Source: G965205255 sp965205255 (GTDB lineage: Bacteria > Pseudomonadota > Gammaproteobacteria > Pseudomonadales > Endozoicomonadaceae). From it: a DNA stretch of 64,000 nt. The position numbers and the translations under genes were made by a program. The stretch spans positions 1,674,001-1,738,000 of the forward strand of contig OZ242051.1 of assembly GCA_965205255.1 (NCBI GenBank), read 5' to 3'. Under the pieces are notes generated by a model. That model was not told the DNA's origin, did no database searches, and worked only from the letters and a program-made list of their open reading frames with translations. This document shows positions 1-8,579 of the stretch, piece by piece; the stretch's first letter is position 1, and each line of letters starts with the position of its first letter.

Positions 1-145
1 GAGGTGATAAAAATAATAACTCACTAACTTCTTCAGATTTTAAAGTTCGGCCTGAAACATCTTTACAATCTAACTCAATGCTTTCATTCATCTCTGTCAG
101 ATCTGTTTTAGAGTCGGGTTTTATGAGCGTAGTGTCAATATTCAT
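1..145 (-). CDS. Hypothetical protein, N-terminal 48 residues only (cut by left edge)
   Basis: An open frame starts at an ATG read leftwards from about 145 and stays open to the window edge. The 48 visible residues begin MNIDTTLIKPDSKT and are acidic and hydrophilic, with no signal peptide or recognisable domain. The ribosome-binding site is weak (GAGAAA about 6 bases upstream). It lies on the same strand as mnmE, downstream of it. I do not recognise the family. A chance open frame cannot be excluded at this length. Confidence 0.45.
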   Translation of the reverse strand, partial: MNIDTTLIKPDSKTDLTEMNESIELDCKDVSGRTLKSEEVSELLFLSP

Positions 146-469
146 GCTGAATTTCTCATATAGAAACAATAGATCTATTAGACACATTCTTTCTCATTTT
201 GATAAACATTTATGACAGGTTTGTTATCACACTACTTCAGACATTTTTACACAAAAATAGTCTGGTACTTGCTAAGCACCGTATCCAGCTAACAATGAAA
301 GAAACTATCGGAGGTATCCGTACTGAATAGCCCCCAAAAAAACATAAACATGAATAATTGAACTCTACTTTTGAGAGCAGTTGGTAATGGGGATTACGGT
401 GACCTGCGTAAAGTTTAATTTCATTAGTTTTGAAAAGTTACAGGATGTTTTGTCCCTTACATAGCAAGA
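146..469. other. Gene-free gap between the edge gene and mnmE
   Basis: About 320 bases lie downstream of mnmE. I found no convincing ORF, tRNA or hairpin terminator here. It presumably carries the promoter of the edge gene, but no clear -35/-10 pair stands out. Confidence 0.4.
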
Positions 470-1870
470 TTATTTACCAATACAAAAACTTGAAAATATT
501 CGTCCAAGCAACTCATCATTGGTAAGTTCACCTGTAATTTCAGATAACATTCGTTGTGCTGTTTTCAAATCTTCAGCCAGTAATTCACCAGCTCCTATTT
601 CAATTAATTGCTCAAGACCTTTTTCGGTATATAACTGCGCCTTTTCCAAGGCTTGAATATGCCTTCTACGAGCACTGAAACTGTTTTCAGAAACATCATC
701 AAAACCCAAGCATTGTTTTAAATGTTTTTTTAAACAATCAATACCCAAACCTGTTTTTGCGCAAATGGAAACTACAGAATGTAGCCCTGTATTATCTATA
801 CCTGCTTTATCTCCGGTTAAGTCAATTTTATTTATTATGATGGTTATTTTATCGTTAGGTGGCTTATTATCGACAAAATCAGGCCAAATGTCTGTGAGAT
901 CAATATCATTCATAGAGCTACCATCCACAACCAATAAGACCTGATCGGCTTCTGAAATCGCTTTCAATGCTCTCTCAATACCAATTTTCTCTACCTTATC
1001 AACGCTTTCACGCAACCCAGCAGTATCCACAATATGTAGAGGCAAACCATCAATATGAATATCTTCGCGAATAATATCCCGAGTTGTTCCCTCAATATCA
1101 GTAACAATGGCAGTTTCACGTTCGGCTAACATATTAAGCAAACTAGATTTGCCTGCGTTTGGTTTTCCTGCAATAACCACAGTCATACCTTCACGCAATA
1201 AAACACCTTGAGTAGCTGTTCTCAAAATTGATTTTAATTGCGATAGAATCAATTTTAAATCTCTAGCTACCTTACCATCAGCTAGAAAGTCTATCTCCTC
1301 TTCAGGGAAGTCTATGGAGGCTTCTACATAAACTCTTAACTGCGTTAGCGATTCAACCAGTTCATGTATTTTTTGAGAGAAAACTCCCTGCATTGAACGA
1401 ACGGCATTTCTAGCTGCTTGCTCAGAAGTGCTGTTGATAAGATCTGCAACCGCTTCTGCCTGAGATAAATCCATTTTATCATTCAGAAAAGCACGCTCTG
1501 AAAATTCACCTGGTCTTGCTAACCTGACTCCCAAGTGATTAATCGTTTGTATTAACATATTCATCACAACAGAACCGCCATGACCTTGCAATTCTAGTAC
1601 ATCTTCTCCGGTAAAAGAGTTCGGTGCAGGAAAGAAAATTGCCAAACCTTCATCAATAACCCTGTCCTCACTATCATAAAAAGGCAAGTAATGGGCATAG
1701 CGTGGTTTTAAAGATGTTTTAACAACTTTTATAGCTATTTTTCTCGCTAAAGGCCCTGAAACTCTTACAATCCCAACTCCGGCACGACCACTTGCCGTTG
1801 CCGAAGCAACTATAGTTTCATTGGATAAAGAAAGGTTCTCGGTTGCTGACGATTCAAAGTTATTTAGCAT
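470..1870 (-). CDS. mnmE: tRNA uridine-5-carboxymethylaminomethyl(34) synthesis GTPase MnmE
   Basis: MnmE works with MnmG to install the cmnm5 group on U34 of certain tRNAs. The 466-residue protein has the family's usual length. It shows the N-terminal formyl-folate-binding part (TIVASATASGRAGVGIVRVSG), a helical middle domain, an inserted Ras-like GTPase domain (P-loop GKPNAGKSS, DTAGLR switch II, NKID specificity motif) and the diagnostic C-terminal FCIGK, whose cysteine is essential for modification. It follows yidC on the same strand with a hairpin in the 111-base gap. Its place next to yidC is the conserved gammaproteobacterial origin-region order. Confidence 0.97.
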   Translation of the reverse strand: MLNNFESSATENLSLSNETIVASATASGRAGVGIVRVSGPLARKIAIKVVKTSLKPRYAHYLPFYDSEDRVIDEGLAIFFPAPNSFTGEDVLELQGHGGSVVMNMLIQTINHLGVRLARPGEFSERAFLNDKMDLSQAEAVADLINSTSEQAARNAVRSMQGVFSQKIHELVESLTQLRVYVEASIDFPEEEIDFLADGKVARDLKLILSQLKSILRTATQGVLLREGMTVVIAGKPNAGKSSLLNMLAERETAIVTDIEGTTRDIIREDIHIDGLPLHIVDTAGLRESVDKVEKIGIERALKAISEADQVLLVVDGSSMNDIDLTDIWPDFVDNKPPNDKITIIINKIDLTGDKAGIDNTGLHSVVSICAKTGLGIDCLKKHLKQCLGFDDVSENSFSARRRHIQALEKAQLYTEKGLEQLIEIGAGELLAEDLKTAQRMLSEITGELTNDELLGRIFSSFCIGK

Positions 1871-1927
1871 GCAGCTTTTCCGGTATTAACTTATCAACAG
1901 GTGTTTAAATATTTACATCGTCAAATA

Positions 1928-1958
1928 ACAGGAAGTCGGAATAATCCCGACTTCCTGT
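1928..1958 (-). terminator. Hairpin terminator candidate after yidC
   Basis: A 12-bp perfect stem (ACAGGAAGTCGG paired with its complement) with a loop of about seven bases lies just downstream of the yidC stop. The T-run on the minus strand is short (TTATTT), so termination may be partial, allowing read-through into mnmE. Confidence 0.55.
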
Positions 1959-1981
1959 CAATAGTGATTAACTTTGTACTA

Positions 1982-3712
1982 TTATTTTTTTATCAGCGCT
2001 CCCGATGCCTTAGCTTTAGTCTGTTGATCAAACTTACGGGTAATGTACCATTGTTGCAAAATAGACAAGAAATTATTAGTTACCCAATAAAGCACTAAAC
2101 CTGCCGGAAACCATAAGAAGAAAACCGTAAACATTACTGGCATAAGTCGCATAATTTTGGCTTGTGTTGGATCTGGAGGTGAAGGACTCAACCGTTGCTG
2201 TAAGAACATTAAACCACCCATGATAATAGGCAGGATAAAGTATGGGTCCATTTGAGATAAATCATGCACCCAAAACATCCAAGGTGCTTGGCGTAACTGA
2301 ACCGCTTCCATTAAAACTTCATACAAAGCAATAAAAAAAGGCATTTGCACCAGTATAGGCAAACACCCCCCCATGGGATTTACCTTTTCTTTCTTATATA
2401 ACCCCATTAGTTCCTGAGACATTTTCTGGCGATCATCACCATAACGCTCTTTCAGGGTTTTCATTTTAGGCTGCAATGCACGCATTTTTGCCATAGAGCG
2501 ATAACTTGCTGCTGAAAGTGGAAAAAACACCAACTTTATGAGTGCGGTCAACATAATAATCGACCAACCCCAGTTACCAAATAAACCATGCAGAAATTTG
2601 AGCACCATAAACATTGGTGCAGCAATAAACCAAAGATATCCGTAATCAATAGTTAAATCTAAACCTGTTGCTACAGGCTCTAAATTTTCTTTAATTTTAG
2701 GACCAAGATAAAGTGTTGAGTTAATGGTTTTTGTCTGATTAGCACCAACTTTAAGATCAGACCCCAACAAACCAATAATATTAAAACCGTTAACCTTTCT
2801 GGTTGAATAGCTATAAGATTGATTTTGATCAGGAACCCAAGCTGATTCAAAATAATGCTGTAAAATTGCCACGTAACCACCTTTAACCTCAGTTTCGTTG
2901 AAGGGTGATTTGGCGAAATCATCAAACTCCAGTTTTTTAAACTTATTGGTGTTTGTGCGAACAGCACCACCAAGGTAGCTATGGATAGTTGTACTATGTC
3001 CCCCTTCTAAACCAGGGTCCTTACTGTTATCTCGTTTAAGTTGTGCATAAAATTGAGCGGCCCAAGGTGATCTAGTGGTGTTATTGACAATGTATTTCAC
3101 TTTTACAGCATAGCTTCCGCGTGTAAAGATAAACCGCTTGATAATATTAATACCATGTTTGTGATAATTCAGATCAACAGAGAGATCATTGTCTCCGTTT
3201 TTCATCGAAAATTCTTTCTTATCAACTGAATATAAAGGCGAGCCTTCTTTGGCATTATCTACACCAACCATATCAGGGTTTCCAACTAAACCTGACTGTG
3301 CAATATATGTTAGATTATCTGTATTATTTAATAATACATAAGATTCTTTTTTATCTTGCCTTTTAGGATACTTGTTTAACGCAACATAAACGACATCACC
3401 GCTTTTTCTGTCTATTTTCAACGTCATAATATCGGTTAACACTGAAATATAGCGTTGGTTTTCACTATTTTTTTGTACAGTATGAAAAGGAAACTCACCA
3501 GATATCTTTTCTTTTTTTTGTGTTGGTGTTGGAATATCCTGATTCTTATTACCTGTAACAGTCTTATTACCTGTAACAGTTTTTGTGATATTTAATGACG
3601 TGTTGGTATTAGCAATTTCGTTGTTATGCTGGCTATCATGGCTCCAGTTAAGGATTATCATATAACCAACTACAACCAAGCCTATTATTAAGAGTATTCT
3701 TTTATAATCCAT
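1982..3712 (-). CDS. yidC: Membrane protein insertase YidC
   Basis: YidC inserts and folds inner-membrane proteins, alone or with SecYEG. The 576-residue product has an N-terminal membrane anchor (ILLIIGLVVVGYMIIL), a large periplasmic P1 beta-sandwich domain (about 60-350) and the conserved C-terminal helices of the Oxa1/Alb3/YidC core (GNWGWSIIMLTALIKLVFFPL, with conserved positive groove residues). The C-terminus is basic. The low-complexity linker after the anchor holds a duplicated TVTGNK encoded by an 18-bp tandem duplication. The stop-to-start distance to yidD is only a few bases, indicating one transcription unit rpmH-rnpA-yidD-yidC. Confidence 0.97.
   Translation of the reverse strand: MDYKRILLIIGLVVVGYMIILNWSHDSQHNNEIANTNTSLNITKTVTGNKTVTGNKNQDIPTPTQKKEKISGEFPFHTVQKNSENQRYISVLTDIMTLKIDRKSGDVVYVALNKYPKRQDKKESYVLLNNTDNLTYIAQSGLVGNPDMVGVDNAKEGSPLYSVDKKEFSMKNGDNDLSVDLNYHKHGINIIKRFIFTRGSYAVKVKYIVNNTTRSPWAAQFYAQLKRDNSKDPGLEGGHSTTIHSYLGGAVRTNTNKFKKLEFDDFAKSPFNETEVKGGYVAILQHYFESAWVPDQNQSYSYSTRKVNGFNIIGLLGSDLKVGANQTKTINSTLYLGPKIKENLEPVATGLDLTIDYGYLWFIAAPMFMVLKFLHGLFGNWGWSIIMLTALIKLVFFPLSAASYRSMAKMRALQPKMKTLKERYGDDRQKMSQELMGLYKKEKVNPMGGCLPILVQMPFFIALYEVLMEAVQLRQAPWMFWVHDLSQMDPYFILPIIMGGLMFLQQRLSPSPPDPTQAKIMRLMPVMFTVFFLWFPAGLVLYWVTNNFLSILQQWYITRKFDQQTKAKASGALIKK
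3545..3580. repeat. 18-bp tandem duplication inside yidC
   Basis: CTTATTACCTGTAACAGT is present twice in direct succession with no mismatch. It encodes two copies of TVTGNK in the flexible linker after the YidC anchor. The exact identity points to a recent duplication. The unit length keeps frame. Confidence 0.9.
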
Positions 3713-3714
3713 AA

Positions 3715-4008
3715 TTAATGAGCCGTAGTATTTTTATGTCTGATTGGTTGAGATATGTGTGAACAGCGATGCTCGTATTCGTGTTTTTCCGGCACTGGAT
3801 CAAATCCACCCTTCACAAAAGGGTGACACCTAAGTAAACGCCATAGAGATAAAATGATTCCCTTTATCACTCCATGTAAACGAATTGCATCCATAGCATA
3901 GTGGGAACAAGTAGGATAAAAACGGCAACGTTGACCAATTAAAGGACTAATAAATAATTGATAGCACTTAATCAAAGTAAGCAAAATCAAAACAAGTGGG
4001 TTTTTCAT
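3715..4008 (-). CDS. yidD: Membrane protein insertion efficiency factor YidD
   Basis: YidD is a small amphipathic membrane-associated protein that helps YidC-dependent insertion. Family hallmarks are visible: YQLFISPLIGQRCRFYPTCSHYA with the conserved cysteines, then RLLRCHPFVKGGFDPVP. The frame is open upstream to 4047, but the ATG at 4008 has an AAGGG ribosome-binding site about 9 bases upstream and gives 97 residues, close to the family norm. It sits between rnpA and yidC as in most gammaproteobacteria. Confidence 0.93.
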   Translation of the reverse strand: MKNPLVLILLTLIKCYQLFISPLIGQRCRFYPTCSHYAMDAIRLHGVIKGIILSLWRLLRCHPFVKGGFDPVPEKHEYEHRCSHISQPIRHKNTTAH

Positions 4009-4102
4009 CACAAGCATACCCTTAACAAAGATAAAAGTATTATACACAAGTATAAAAACTTTTTACCCACTGACCAATGGTTATATAAACACAGCCACTC
4101 AA

Positions 4103-4453
4103 TTATTGTTTGTTAACAATTTCATACCAGTAGCATTTCAGTATTTGGTGAAGCTTGTCATTGGATAATCCCGCCAACCCTTTTCGGGCAAGAAGCACCA
4201 ACTCACAACCTTGAAGTTGAGATTGATGTATCCGAAAACTTTCCCTGATAATGCGTTTACAACGGTTTCTATCCACAGAAAGCTTAATATTTTTTCGGGA
4301 TATTATTATGCCTAGTCTTGGTTTTTCACTACGTATACGACGAACTAGGATTAAAAGATTTTTCTTTGACAACCTTATGTCAACTGAATCAAAAACCTGC
4401 TGAAAGTCATCAGTATTTAGTAAACGATGCTCACGACCAAAAGAAAAACTCAA
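4103..4453 (-). CDS. rnpA: Ribonuclease P protein component RnpA
   Basis: This is the protein subunit of RNase P, which binds the catalytic RNA and helps mature tRNA 5' ends. The 116-residue basic protein contains the RNR signature region (DRNRCKRIIRESFR, about 80-93) and the N-terminal FGREHRLL motif. The start appears to be TTG. It lies 17 bases after rpmH on the same strand, the usual rpmH-rnpA arrangement. Confidence 0.95.
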   Translation of the reverse strand: MSFSFGREHRLLNTDDFQQVFDSVDIRLSKKNLLILVRRIRSEKPRLGIIISRKNIKLSVDRNRCKRIIRESFRIHQSQLQGCELVLLARKGLAGLSNDKLHQILKCYWYEIVNKQ

Positions 4454-4470
4454 TGCTTAGTCCATTTAAC

Positions 4471-4605
4471 TTAAGCTGATAAGAGCTTGCGACCTTTGGC
4501 TCTGCGACGAGCAATAATTTTTTGGCCATTTTTAGTTGCCATTCGTGCACGAAAACCATGGTTACGCTTTCGTTTTATCACACTTGGTTGAAATGTACGT
4601 TTCAT
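4471..4605 (-). CDS. rpmH: 50S ribosomal protein L34
   Basis: The translated 44 residues read MKRTFQPSVIKRKRNHGFRA, then RMATKNGQKIIARRRAKGRK and LLSA. This is an unmistakable L34, strongly basic and of normal length. An upstream GGAG (on the minus strand, GGAGAATAACTG then ATG) gives a good ribosome-binding site. It is the first gene of the leftward rpmH-rnpA-yidD-yidC unit. Confidence 0.98.
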   Translation of the reverse strand: MKRTFQPSVIKRKRNHGFRARMATKNGQKIIARRRAKGRKLLSA

Positions 4606-5476
4606 CAGTTATTCTCCGAGTGATTGATTTACCTGTATTGAGTAAGTAAGAGTAAATCAAATAACCGTTATCTCAAAATTTAAACAAAAAGACGGTAAAT
4701 TCTAGAGAAACCAAAAGAAATAATCAAGACAAAGTTTACTTGTTAGTAAAACTAATTGCTTCTTCCTTCGACTTTTTTTAAAAAAAACAATATCTTAAAC
4801 TAGTTTTTAATATTTGATCATACAATTTCCAAAGTTAGTCCGATAGGTTTTTTCTTAAAATACATGGAACTATCGGGTCAGGGTGTGAGAGTTTTAGATA
4901 AGGTAATATTACAACATAGTATCACTCTAATCAGTATAATCTTGCTATAGCCATCTATCCTCTACTGTGAGCTTTAGCTGTTTAAGCCCTTTAAAACCCA
5001 TTAAGAATATTTTTTATAGGAAGTTGATTCTAAAATTTTATGTATTTGATCTAATGGTTTGCAAAAAAAGAAATTGTTAAATAAGGGTATTACAGAGTGC
5101 TCTTTAAATACGTTTATTATAGTTCTTAAAACATACATATTTATATTATATATTATTATTAGAGAGCATCTTTTCTGTATATAAACCACATAAATTATTG
5201 ATTTTAAATGCATTATTGCTGTTACTATTGTTGTCGGTAACTATAGATAAAGGTTGTTAATAGCGAAAGAATAAATTTTAAATATTTTATTTTACGATGC
5301 TGAATTAGCACTTATACTCATTATCCTAACGGTACAATACATGCTTTTTATACAAGTTTATTAGTTATTGTTAATAATTAAAAATAACTATCTTTATACT
5401 GTGGATAAGTTTGTAGAATATAATATAAAATATGTATTGTTGTGTTAAATATGGTATTCAGCGGGTCAGGATGGTA
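4606..5476. other. rpmH-dnaA intergenic region, candidate oriC
   Basis: About 870 bases separate the divergent rpmH and dnaA genes. The stretch 4700-5430 is very AT-rich, as a duplex-unwinding region would be, and this gap is where many gammaproteobacteria (for example pseudomonads) carry oriC. Only one perfect DnaA box was found (5400-5408). Others are poor matches (for example TTATCCTAA near 5320), so the origin call rests mostly on position. A 70-codon minus-strand frame at 5001-5213 looks like chance. Confidence 0.45.
5400..5408 (-). promoter_or_regulatory. DnaA box upstream of dnaA
   Basis: TGTGGATAA is the exact complement of the consensus DnaA box TTATCCACA. It begins at the last base of a possible -10 element TATACT (5395-5400), so it could serve autoregulation of dnaA or be part of oriC. 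Confidence 0.65.
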
Positions 5477-7399
5477 ATGGTGGTTGTGGAGAGTTTTGTA
5501 CCTTTAGAGCTTTGGCAAAAATGCATGGATATTCTGCAGGGTGAGGTGCAATTACAGCAGTTCAATACTTGGTTGCGTCCCTTGAAAATAATGGCCGATG
5601 ATGATGCTCTTTGTTTACTGGCGCCTAATCGGTTTGTCTTGGACTGGGTTAAAGATAAATTTCTTGCTCGTATTCAGGAAATTATGGATGATCTATCTGA
5701 GGGAAATCCGCCATTAATTGCTTTAGGAGTTGCCATGCAGGCCCCTTCTTTTTCTGGAAAAAAGCGTCAGTCTCGTGGTACAAAAGCGAGAAAACCTGAT
5801 GAATCGGAAAAACCTAAAAACAGATTTAAGGCTTTTTCACAGTTGGCAAATAATCCTAAACAATACATGTCACGTTTTAGTTCAAAATATGCAAGTGGAG
5901 AGTTTGAATCCAGTAAAGATGAGGGTAAATATTCAAGTGAGCAAGAAATTTTGGATCTGGATGGAGAAATATCTCCTCACATGGATAACCGTTCGAATAA
6001 TTCTGATGCTTTAACTTTATTAGGTAAGAGTAATAAATTACAGCAGCCAAAGACAGGTCGTAGTAAAGTAAACCTGACACAAAAAAACTCGCTTGATTTT
6101 TCCCGTTTACATAATTCGTTAAATTCTAAATTCATCTCTTCTGAGTCTGCTCCTCTGAGAGAGAAAAGTAGCAATAAAAATCATATTTTAAGGAAAAAAA
6201 ATAAAGAGATTGTGGAAAGTAGTAATACTTTATCCAGGCCTGTTTTATCTAATTTTGCGCCTACGTTATCAAAAGATAGCAGTGATAGTTACTTCACTAT
6301 AACGGGCAGAAAAAAAGCTCAGGAGCCGAGTTCTTTACCTTTATGCAGGCAGGTTGATGTAGAGGGTAGGATTTATCATAAATCAGCACTTTACCAAAAC
6401 TTTACTTTTGAAACATTTGTTGAAGGTAAATCAAACCAGCTAGCTCTTGCTGCTGCAAAGCAAATTATTGAAAATCCAGGGGCGGCTTATAACCCCTTAT
6501 TTTTGTATGGTGGAGTAGGTTTAGGAAAAACACATCTTATGCATGCTGTAGGAAATCATTTAATGCAACGCAATAATGATATTAATGTTGTTTATTTGCA
6601 TTCTGAGCGATTTGTGGCTGATATGGTAAAAGCATTACAGCTAAATGCAATAAATGATTTTAAACGATATTACAGGTCTGTTGACGTGTTGTTAATTGAT
6701 GATATTCAGTTTTTTTCTGGTAAAGACAGGTCGCAGGAAGAGTTTTTCCATACCTTTAATGCTCTACTTGAAGGCGGACAGCAAGTAATTTTGACTTGTG
6801 ATCGTTACCCTAAAGAGATAGGTGGGTTAGAAGAACGGTTAAAGTCACGTTTTGGTTGGGGGTTAACGGTTTCAGTAGAGCCACCAGAGTTAGAAACGCG
6901 TGTAGCTATTTTGATGAAAAAGGCAGAGCAAGCTCATGTAGATTTGCCTTCAGATGCCGCTTTTTTTATAGCAAAACGACTAAGGTCTAATGTCCGCGAA
7001 TTAGAAGGTGCATTAAAACGAGTTATAGCCAGTGCCCACTTTATGGGCGTTCCTATTGATACAAATCTTATCAAAGAAGCATTAAAAGATTTATTGGCTT
7101 TACAGGATAAACTAATAAGTATTGATAATATTAAAAAGACAGTATCCGAGTATTATAAAATAAAATTGTCTGATATTTTATCTAAAACCAGAGCACGTGC
7201 AGTTGCGCGACCAAGACAGATAGCCATGGCGCTAGCGAAAGAACTAACTAGTCATAGTTTACCAGAAATAGGTGAGGCTCATGGAGGGCGTGATCACACC
7301 ACGGTATTATATGCATGTCGCAAAGTAAAAGAGCTGATATCAAAAGATAGCGAAGTGGCCAATGATTACCAGCAATTACTTAAATCACTAACAAACTAG
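5477..7399 (+). CDS. dnaA: Chromosomal replication initiator DnaA with expanded linker
   Basis: DnaA binds DnaA boxes and opens oriC. Domain I is clear (LELWQKCMDILQGEVQ, then APNRFVLDWVKDKFLARI). The AAA+ domain has Walker A GGVGLGKTH, Walker B VLLIDDIQFF and the arginine-finger region. The C-terminal DNA-binding domain ends with the GGRDHTTVLYAC signature. The start at 5477 is chosen for an AGG six bases upstream and alignment with normal domain I; 5471 is possible, while 5432 would add an atypical leader. The product is about 640 residues against roughly 470-510 usual. The excess is a linker (domain II) of about 215 residues rich in S, K and N, from about residue 89 to 303. Confidence 0.95.
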   Translation: MVVVESFVPLELWQKCMDILQGEVQLQQFNTWLRPLKIMADDDALCLLAPNRFVLDWVKDKFLARIQEIMDDLSEGNPPLIALGVAMQAPSFSGKKRQSRGTKARKPDESEKPKNRFKAFSQLANNPKQYMSRFSSKYASGEFESSKDEGKYSSEQEILDLDGEISPHMDNRSNNSDALTLLGKSNKLQQPKTGRSKVNLTQKNSLDFSRLHNSLNSKFISSESAPLREKSSNKNHILRKKNKEIVESSNTLSRPVLSNFAPTLSKDSSDSYFTITGRKKAQEPSSLPLCRQVDVEGRIYHKSALYQNFTFETFVEGKSNQLALAAAKQIIENPGAAYNPLFLYGGVGLGKTHLMHAVGNHLMQRNNDINVVYLHSERFVADMVKALQLNAINDFKRYYRSVDVLLIDDIQFFSGKDRSQEEFFHTFNALLEGGQQVILTCDRYPKEIGGLEERLKSRFGWGLTVSVEPPELETRVAILMKKAEQAHVDLPSDAAFFIAKRLRSNVRELEGALKRVIASAHFMGVPIDTNLIKEALKDLLALQDKLISIDNIKKTVSEYYKIKLSDILSKTRARAVARPRQIAMALAKELTSHSLPEIGEAHGGRDHTTVLYACRKVKELISKDSEVANDYQQLLKSLTN

Positions 7400-7429
7400 T
7401 TTTTTTGAAGTATAAAGAGAAATATTACT

Positions 7430-8533
7430 ATGCGATTTTCTATTAACAGAGAAGCATTACTTAAACCTTTACAGCTTGTAGCTGGTATTATTGAACGCCG
7501 TCAAACGCTTCCTGTGCTTTCTAATGTGTTGATTAATGTTAGAGATAAAACACTTTCACTCACTGGAACGGACCTTGAAGTTGAACTGTTGGGAGAAGTA
7601 CAGTTGTCTTCTGTTGATGAACCCGGAGCAACCACTGTACCGGCGAGAAAGCTAATGGATATTTGCAAGTCTCTTCCGGAAGACTGTGAAATATCAATAC
7701 ATCAAGAAGGAACAAAAGTGATTTTAAAGTCAGGTCGCTCTCGTTTCACTTTATCTATGCTTCCAGCTGAAGATTATCCCAATATAGAAGAAGAAGAAGG
7801 TTCACTTTTTTTTACCATAGAGCAACCTGCTTTACGCCATCTTATTGAGCGCACTGGGTTTGCTATGGCGCAACAGGATGTTCGTTATTATTTGAATGGT
7901 ATGTTGCTGGAAGTATGTAGTAAAAGTTTGCGTGCAGTAGCAACAGATGGGCATAGAATGGCGATTAGCACTCAGAAAATAGAAGCTCCTTTAGACGGAA
8001 GTCATCATTTTATTGTTCCAAGAAAAGGGATTATGGGTTTGGCTCGCATTATTTTGCAGGGAAAAGATAATATTAATATATCATTAGGTAACAACCATAT
8101 CAGAGCAAAAACGGAAGATTTTATTTTCACCTCCAAATTGGTTGACGGCAAATTTCCTGACTATGAGCGTGTAATACCTAAAGGGGGAGACAAGGTTGTT
8201 TTAGCAGATAGGGATATTTTGCGTCAGGCTTTGAATCGAGCTTCGATTTTATCAAATGAAAAGTATCGAGGAATCAGGATGTTATTGAGTGAGAATACAC
8301 TGAAAATTTTAGCTAATAACCCTGAGCAGGAAGAAGCTGAAGAAGAAGTAACGGTTGAATATCAAGGTGAGCCAATAGAGATAGGGTTTAATGTTCATTA
8401 TATATTAAACGTGCTATCTGCTTTTATTGGAGATACTGTTCAGATGACTTTGTCTAACTCCAATAGCGGAGTGCTTATTGAAGAACCAGATAACCCTTCC
8501 TCACTTTATATTATTATGCCTATGAGACTATAG
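7430..8533 (+). CDS. dnaN: DNA polymerase III beta sliding clamp
   Basis: The ring-shaped clamp tethers DNA polymerase III and other repair and replication proteins to DNA. The 367-residue protein matches family length and starts MRFSINREALLKPLQLV. It carries RQTLPVLSNVLI, TDGHRMA and the terminal PMRL that forms part of the hydrophobic partner-binding pocket. It follows dnaA by 30 bases and precedes recF, the conserved dnaA-dnaN-recF operon. Confidence 0.98.
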   Translation: MRFSINREALLKPLQLVAGIIERRQTLPVLSNVLINVRDKTLSLTGTDLEVELLGEVQLSSVDEPGATTVPARKLMDICKSLPEDCEISIHQEGTKVILKSGRSRFTLSMLPAEDYPNIEEEEGSLFFTIEQPALRHLIERTGFAMAQQDVRYYLNGMLLEVCSKSLRAVATDGHRMAISTQKIEAPLDGSHHFIVPRKGIMGLARIILQGKDNINISLGNNHIRAKTEDFIFTSKLVDGKFPDYERVIPKGGDKVVLADRDILRQALNRASILSNEKYRGIRMLLSENTLKILANNPEQEEAEEEVTVEYQGEPIEIGFNVHYILNVLSAFIGDTVQMTLSNSNSGVLIEEPDNPSSLYIIMPMRL

Positions 8534-8579
8534 CTGTAGAAACTGTTTTTATTGTAATAAGGAAAAGACAGAGGGATTG

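Noticed and set aside
5001..5213. 70-codon minus-strand ORF in the rpmH-dnaA gap
   Set aside because: Composition follows the AT-rich background, with no ribosome-binding site or family match.
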